25,506 nucleotides of DNA, from assembly GCA_934635045.1 (NCBI GenBank), contig CAKTZA010000058.1:1-25506 (forward strand), in the 5' to 3' direction. Position 1 is the first letter of the stretch; the number at the start of each line of letters is the position of its first letter. The stretch is from an uncultured Kiritimatiellota bacterium (GTDB lineage Bacteria; Verrucomicrobiota; Kiritimatiellia; RFP12; UBA1067). Shown one piece after another: positions 22,236-25,506 of the stretch. The notes beneath the pieces were generated by a model, which saw only the letters and a list, made by a program, of their open reading frames with translations, made no database searches and had not been told where the DNA came from. Both the position numbers and the translations under genes were made by a program.

Positions 22236-23927
22236 ATGAGCCAGACAATTCAGCATTATCAGACCAGTTTCACCATCAAGGGTGGTGAATTTGCAGGAGA
22301 CATTAAACTCTCTCAGGCACAAAAGGTCATTGATTCGTGGATAAGAAATCATGAGAATCGGCGCTTTAGAGAAATGGGGAGGTATCCTCAGGTGTCGTTT
22401 AAACTTAACAAGGCTTTTTATAAGAGGTCAAGGTATTCTTCAAAACACTCGTGGTGCAAGACAGAGTATTGCGTGACTAATGAATTCACGGCTTGGGCCG
22501 TCGAATATACGCATCGAGACTCCGCAGAATCTGGTATGTATTGGATATCTGAAATTGGGTTAAGGAGTTTTGGGGATTCCGGCGATCTTGTTGTGTGCAT
22601 ACGGATCAGTTATAAATACGAAACTGAATATGCGCTACTTGGAGATCGCCCTAAGCCGAAGATATCAATTCCTTGTGTCGTTAGTCGTATTATAGAGACA
22701 TGTGATGGAGGGCGCTTTTTCTCGGGAGGAATGGATGTTACGAACGGGATGAAGGAGGCGATGCGAATAACGTCGTCAGAGATGGCAGCGGAAGTTTTGT
22801 CTTATCTGAAGCTTCGGACTCGAAAACTCGCCGTTGTCTTGTTCTTAGGCGACAGCAAGGAGGCTCGTGCCGAAGCTAACAATATGAGCCGCAACCTGTT
22901 CGGCAAGGGGCTTGTGTACATTATCCCGTGCAATCAATTGAGAAATTTATTCAAACATTATGTTTTAACGCTTAATGAGTGCTCAATACAGTTGCCGTTG
23001 TATTGCCATGACAAGAGCATTCAGGAGAAAATGCGCTATATTGTTGGAAAAGATGTTGAATGGCAGTCGAAGCGTGAAGAAATTTTTAGGGCTTGGCTTG
23101 GCGTTCAGCCGATAAACGAATCGGGGGGAGTGTGTTCAATCGAGAATGTCCAGTTTTTGTTGCGCCGTTATTTATTCGAAAAGGTAAAGTCTGAACTTCT
23201 TAACGCCGTGCCATCTGAACTCTATCGAAAGGTTTTACATGATTTGAAGGAAACATCTGAACTTTACCAGATGGCAGAGGAGGAGAACGAAAACTTGCGT
23301 GTAGAGAAAAACGAGCTTGCAAAGAAGAAAGACGAGCTTGAGACCAAGAATGTTGAACTTGAGGTGAAGCATCTGGAGGAGGATGAAAATCATCGCAAAG
23401 AAGTATTCAACATAACAAGCCGTTACAAAGGGGAAATTCTGAAGAGGAGTGGCACCATGTTGCGAACTCTGCCGAGAGATTATCCAGATTCCTTTGCTGC
23501 GCTCAAAAAGTTTGCCCCATTTTATGAGCATCTTGCGTTCGCTGAAGGTGCATGGGCGCCGGCATTTGAATACAGAGCGTTTCAGGACTTTGATGTAGCA
23601 TGGGGGATGCTTTATGATCTCGATCAGATTCTTTGGCCTTTGGTGTTTGAGAAGCGCGGAGATATAGAAGGTGAGTTTGAACGGCTTTCGAAGTACGACT
23701 ATGCCAAAGGTGAAGGATCTCAGACAGCGAACAACCAACGTCTTGCGCAAATGCGAAGATTCTCATTTGAGGGAAAAGACTATGAAATGTGGACGCACCT
23801 CAAACATGGTAACCGATCTGGAAAGCAACTGAGGATTCATTTTGCCATTGATAATGAACGACGAAGGATTATCGTTGGATGGATTGGTGAACACATGGAC
23901 AATGCTACAACAAGAACACTGCATTGA
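22236..23927 (+). CDS. Lone 563-residue coiled-coil protein, possible defence protein
   Basis: A cytoplasmic 563-residue protein with no signal or membrane segment. The N-terminal part (about 1-200) contains WISEIGLRSFGDSGDLVVCIRISYKYE. The middle has a beta strand KLAVVLFLGDSKEARAEANNMSRNLFGKGLVYII (about 200-230), as in a Rossmann-like or nuclease-adjacent fold. A coiled coil spans about 342-400 (EEENENLRVEKNELAKKKDELETK). The C-terminal 100 residues end LRIHFAIDNERRRIIVGWIGEHM, a beta-hairpin pattern like the RelE-type or similar toxin ends of modular prokaryotic defence proteins. It has its own promoter, AT-rich codon use, and stands alone at the end of the island. No family name is certain. 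Confidence 0.6.
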   Translation: MSQTIQHYQTSFTIKGGEFAGDIKLSQAQKVIDSWIRNHENRRFREMGRYPQVSFKLNKAFYKRSRYSSKHSWCKTEYCVTNEFTAWAVEYTHRDSAESGMYWISEIGLRSFGDSGDLVVCIRISYKYETEYALLGDRPKPKISIPCVVSRIIETCDGGRFFSGGMDVTNGMKEAMRITSSEMAAEVLSYLKLRTRKLAVVLFLGDSKEARAEANNMSRNLFGKGLVYIIPCNQLRNLFKHYVLTLNECSIQLPLYCHDKSIQEKMRYIVGKDVEWQSKREEIFRAWLGVQPINESGGVCSIENVQFLLRRYLFEKVKSELLNAVPSELYRKVLHDLKETSELYQMAEEENENLRVEKNELAKKKDELETKNVELEVKHLEEDENHRKEVFNITSRYKGEILKRSGTMLRTLPRDYPDSFAALKKFAPFYEHLAFAEGAWAPAFEYRAFQDFDVAWGMLYDLDQILWPLVFEKRGDIEGEFERLSKYDYAKGEGSQTANNQRLAQMRRFSFEGKDYEMWTHLKHGNRSGKQLRIHFAIDNERRRIIVGWIGEHMDNATTRTLH

Positions 23928-24121
23928 AGAATGTGATAACCGATGTAGGAGGGGAAATATAAGCGAACAACCCACAAAAAGGGGGTTAAAGTGTCAGACC
24001 CCAATGGTAAGGTTCGAGTGGTAGGGTTTAGATGTGTGCGCGCTCAGAAATGAGAACATCGTGCGGAATTCTTAGACGCCCAATTTGAGGTTTGCGTGGA
24101 AGGCGAAATGGCTCGTCGTCG
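23928..24121 (+). other. Gene-free spacer with REP-like repeat
   Basis: No convincing gene is seen. It carries the first copy of the GTGTCAGACCCC-type repeat (23985-24029), a short G/C hairpin (CCCACAAAAAGGGGG) and unassigned sequence leading into the repeated flavin reductase promoter block at 24122. Confidence 0.6.
23985..24029 (+). repeat. REP-like repeat, copy 1
   Basis: AAAGTGTCAGACCCCAATGG, then TAAGGTTCGAGTGGTAGGG. It matches 25381-25426 with two substitutions in the core. The related GAGGGGTAGGGTTGGCTACATGG precedes the flavin reductase promoter at about 15023. Confidence 0.85.
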
Positions 24122-24149
24122 GCATGGCCCGTCGCGACGAGCCCGTTTT

Positions 24150-24240
24150 TGGTATAATTCGCCCCGAATGATTTGTGGCGAGGGTGCCGCGTCGCCTGAA
24201 ACGGAAAGCGCGCGGCACCAAACAATCAGGAGGCGACAAG
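24150..24240 (+). promoter_or_regulatory. Second copy of the flavin reductase promoter and leader
   Basis: TGGTATAAT (24150-24158) is followed by a leader that parallels 15077-15158. The hairpin 24183-24219 pairs GGTGCCGCG with CGCGGCACC perfectly and continues CGC with GCG. AGGAGG lies 7 nt before the ATG at 24241. Several differences from the first copy fall at paired positions and keep the stem. Confidence 0.8.
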
Positions 24241-24366
24241 ATGAGGAAGAACTTTGGGCCCAAGGCGTGGCTCTATCCGATGCCGGTGCTGATCGTCGGC
24301 TCGTATGATGCGAACGGGAACGCGGATGTGCCGAGGGATCGGGGGTGGGTGCCCTGTGAAAGATGA
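24241..24366 (+). pseudogene. Truncated flavin reductase start, now a 41-codon leader frame
   Basis: The first 89 bases encode MRKNFGPKAWLYPMPVLIVG and the next ten residues, nearly identical to the intact protein at 15159. Homology ends near 24329, and the frame runs on to a TGA at 24364-24366. That TGA overlaps the fic ATG as ATGA. With its promoter and Shine-Dalgarno sequence kept, it probably works as a coupled leader for fic. Confidence 0.85.
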
Positions 24367-25418
24367 GCGTCCGTAAATACATTCCGCCGTATACGGTGAG
24401 CGAAGAGGCTGTAAACCTCATCGCGGAGATTTCTGCGGCTGTCGAGCGGTATGACATCGCGATCTCTGGCGGGGATGGGCTGCGCCTCCGAAAGACAAGC
24501 CGCATCAAGACGATTCGCGGGTCGACTGCCATTGAAGGCAATTCGCTTTCCGAGGAGCAGATTACCGCTGTGTTGGAGGGCAAGAAGGTTGTCGCGCCCA
24601 AGAAGGAAATCGACGAAGTGCTTGGCGCGGCGGCGGCGTACGAGCAGATCGAGCAGGTTGATCCCTATCGGATGAAAGACCTTCTTCGGATTCACAAGCT
24701 GATGATGGGAGGGCTTGTCGAGGAGGCGGGCGCATTTCGCAGCAAGCCTGTTGGCGTCATGGACGGTGCCGGAGATGTCATCCATCTCGCGCCGGCGGCG
24801 GATCAGGTGCCGACGCTCGTCAAGGCGCTTTTCAAGTGGCTCAACGATTCGGGTGCCCATCCGCTTGTGAAGAGCTGTGTCTTCCATTACGAATTCGAGT
24901 TCATCCATCCGTTCGCAGACGGGAATGGGCGCATGGGACGTTTTTGGCAGACGGCCATTCTTGGCAAGTGGAGGGCGGCGTTCTACGCCGCGTCAATCGA
25001 GAACATCGTTTGGGAGAACCAGAGCGGCTATTACCTCGCCATACGCCGCTCGTCCCTGCTTGGCAATTCGGAGCCGTTTGTCGATTTCATGCTGGAGAGG
25101 ATTCTCCAGACCATCAAGGGGAATGTCGCGGCGCATCGCGACTGCAAGGATGTCGGTGTAAATGTCGGTGTAAATGTCGGTGTAAAACTCTCGGCGCGCG
25201 AACGTGACCTGCTGGAACTGCTGCGCTTGGACGGGACGCTGACGGCCGTTCGCATCGCCGAGACCTATTCGATTTCGACGCGACAGGCCGAGCGTCTTCT
25301 GACGGCGCTCAGGAAGAAGGGCTTCATCGCCCGCCAAGGGTCTGACAAATGCGGCGTCTGGATTCTCAAAAGTCCTGAGAAAAAGTGTCAGACCCCAGTG
25401 GTAGGGTTCGAGTGGTAG
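24363..25418 (+). CDS. fic: Fic-domain AMP-transferase with C-terminal winged helix
   Basis: A 351-residue class II Fic protein. The inhibitory motif STAIEG (54-59, pattern S/TxxxEG/N) lies N-terminal. The Fic motif HPFADGNGRMGR (182-193) has the catalytic His and the GNGR anion site intact, so it should transfer AMP to hydroxyl side chains once E58 is displaced. A VGVNVGVNVGVK linker (about 264-275) joins a winged-helix domain (276-336, LSARERDLLELL..., TAVRIAETYSISTRQAERLL). The last eleven residues (KCQTPVVGFEW) are read from the REP-like repeat at 25381. Expression seems coupled to the captured leader frame by ATGA. The target is unknown. Confidence 0.94.
   Translation: MSVRKYIPPYTVSEEAVNLIAEISAAVERYDIAISGGDGLRLRKTSRIKTIRGSTAIEGNSLSEEQITAVLEGKKVVAPKKEIDEVLGAAAAYEQIEQVDPYRMKDLLRIHKLMMGGLVEEAGAFRSKPVGVMDGAGDVIHLAPAADQVPTLVKALFKWLNDSGAHPLVKSCVFHYEFEFIHPFADGNGRMGRFWQTAILGKWRAAFYAASIENIVWENQSGYYLAIRRSSLLGNSEPFVDFMLERILQTIKGNVAAHRDCKDVGVNVGVNVGVKLSARERDLLELLRLDGTLTAVRIAETYSISTRQAERLLTALRKKGFIARQGSDKCGVWILKSPEKKCQTPVVGFEW
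25149..25184 (+). repeat. Three 12-bp tandem repeats in the Fic linker
   Basis: ATGTCGGTGTAA-type units at 25149-25160, 25161-25172 and 25173-25184 encode repeated VGVN. The decayed copy at 15745 has two. The unit keeps the frame when copy number changes. Confidence 0.92.
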
Positions 25419-25426
25419 GGTTGGTT
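25381..25426 (+). repeat. REP-like repeat, copy 2, overlapping the fic stop
   Basis: AAGTGTCAGACCCCAGTGG and TAGGGTTCGAGTGGTAGGG match 23985-24029. The fic stop codon TAG (25416-25418) lies inside it. Confidence 0.85.
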
Positions 25427-25464
25427 GCATGGCTGGATTATCCCCGGTTTTTGACCCCTAAAAT

Positions 25465-25505
25465 CGACCGCACCCAATAGAATCAGGGGTGCGGTCGTGT
25501 TTTTG
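25465..25505 (+). terminator. Rho-independent terminator after fic
   Basis: An 11-bp perfect stem (25465-25475 CGACCGCACCC with 25487-25497) closes an 11-nt loop and is followed by TGTTTTTTG. It ends the captured-leader/fic transcript 47 nt after the fic stop. Confidence 0.9.
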
Positions 25506-25506
25506 T

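Noticed and set aside
23842..24024. A 60-codon frame overlapping the end of the 22236 gene
   Set aside because: It lies out of frame in the gene's last codons and then reads into the REP-like repeat; no ribosome site.

Overview
The window suggests a high-GC anaerobe of the PVC superphylum, most likely Kiritimatiellota (Kiritimatiellae) or a close relative. This is inferred from gene content: a large glycine-rich exported protein, exported GH42-type glycosidases, a superoxide reductase, and an ECF sigma factor beside a membrane Ser/Thr kinase. It is not proven, because no full rRNA is present.

Region 1 (1-4268) is chromosomal backbone. It holds the 3' end of a 5S rRNA, a tRNA-Pro(CGG) with a strong terminator, and a tight four-gene run: an ABC-F ATPase, an O-methyltransferase-like protein, an HNH nuclease and tcdA, which carries an in-frame 21-bp repeat. 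Region 2 (4269-14348) is a secretion and carbohydrate cluster: a strong extended -10 promoter, an exported glycine-rich protein of 1111 residues, a multidomain exported glycosidase-like protein, and an exported GH42 beta-galactosidase. Region 3 (14349-15719) holds a superoxide reductase behind a perfect palindrome and a flavin-reductase-domain protein with a structured leader.

Region 4 (about 15720-24120) is an accessory island with visibly lower GC, repeats and gene fragments. It contains a decayed 3' end of a fic gene and two overlapping, reciprocally truncated copies of a PIN-toxin/small-gene module. It also holds a 107-nt long hairpin, a five-gene translationally coupled operon (FlgT/LPP20-like exported protein, second exported protein, small exported protein, ECF sigma factor, transmembrane Ser/Thr kinase), and a lone 563-residue coiled-coil protein that could be a defence protein. 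Region 5 (24121-25506) has a second copy of the flavin reductase promoter, leader and first 89 coding bases. This is fused upstream of an intact fic gene with ATGA coupling, and a strong terminator closes the unit.

The best candidates for something undescribed are: the envelope-sensing operon at 17952-22023, whose kinase tail and second exported protein share a C-terminal SDAAxExL motif; the 22236-23927 protein; and the reciprocal fragments of flavin reductase and fic that bracket the island. All strongly supported genes are on the + strand.
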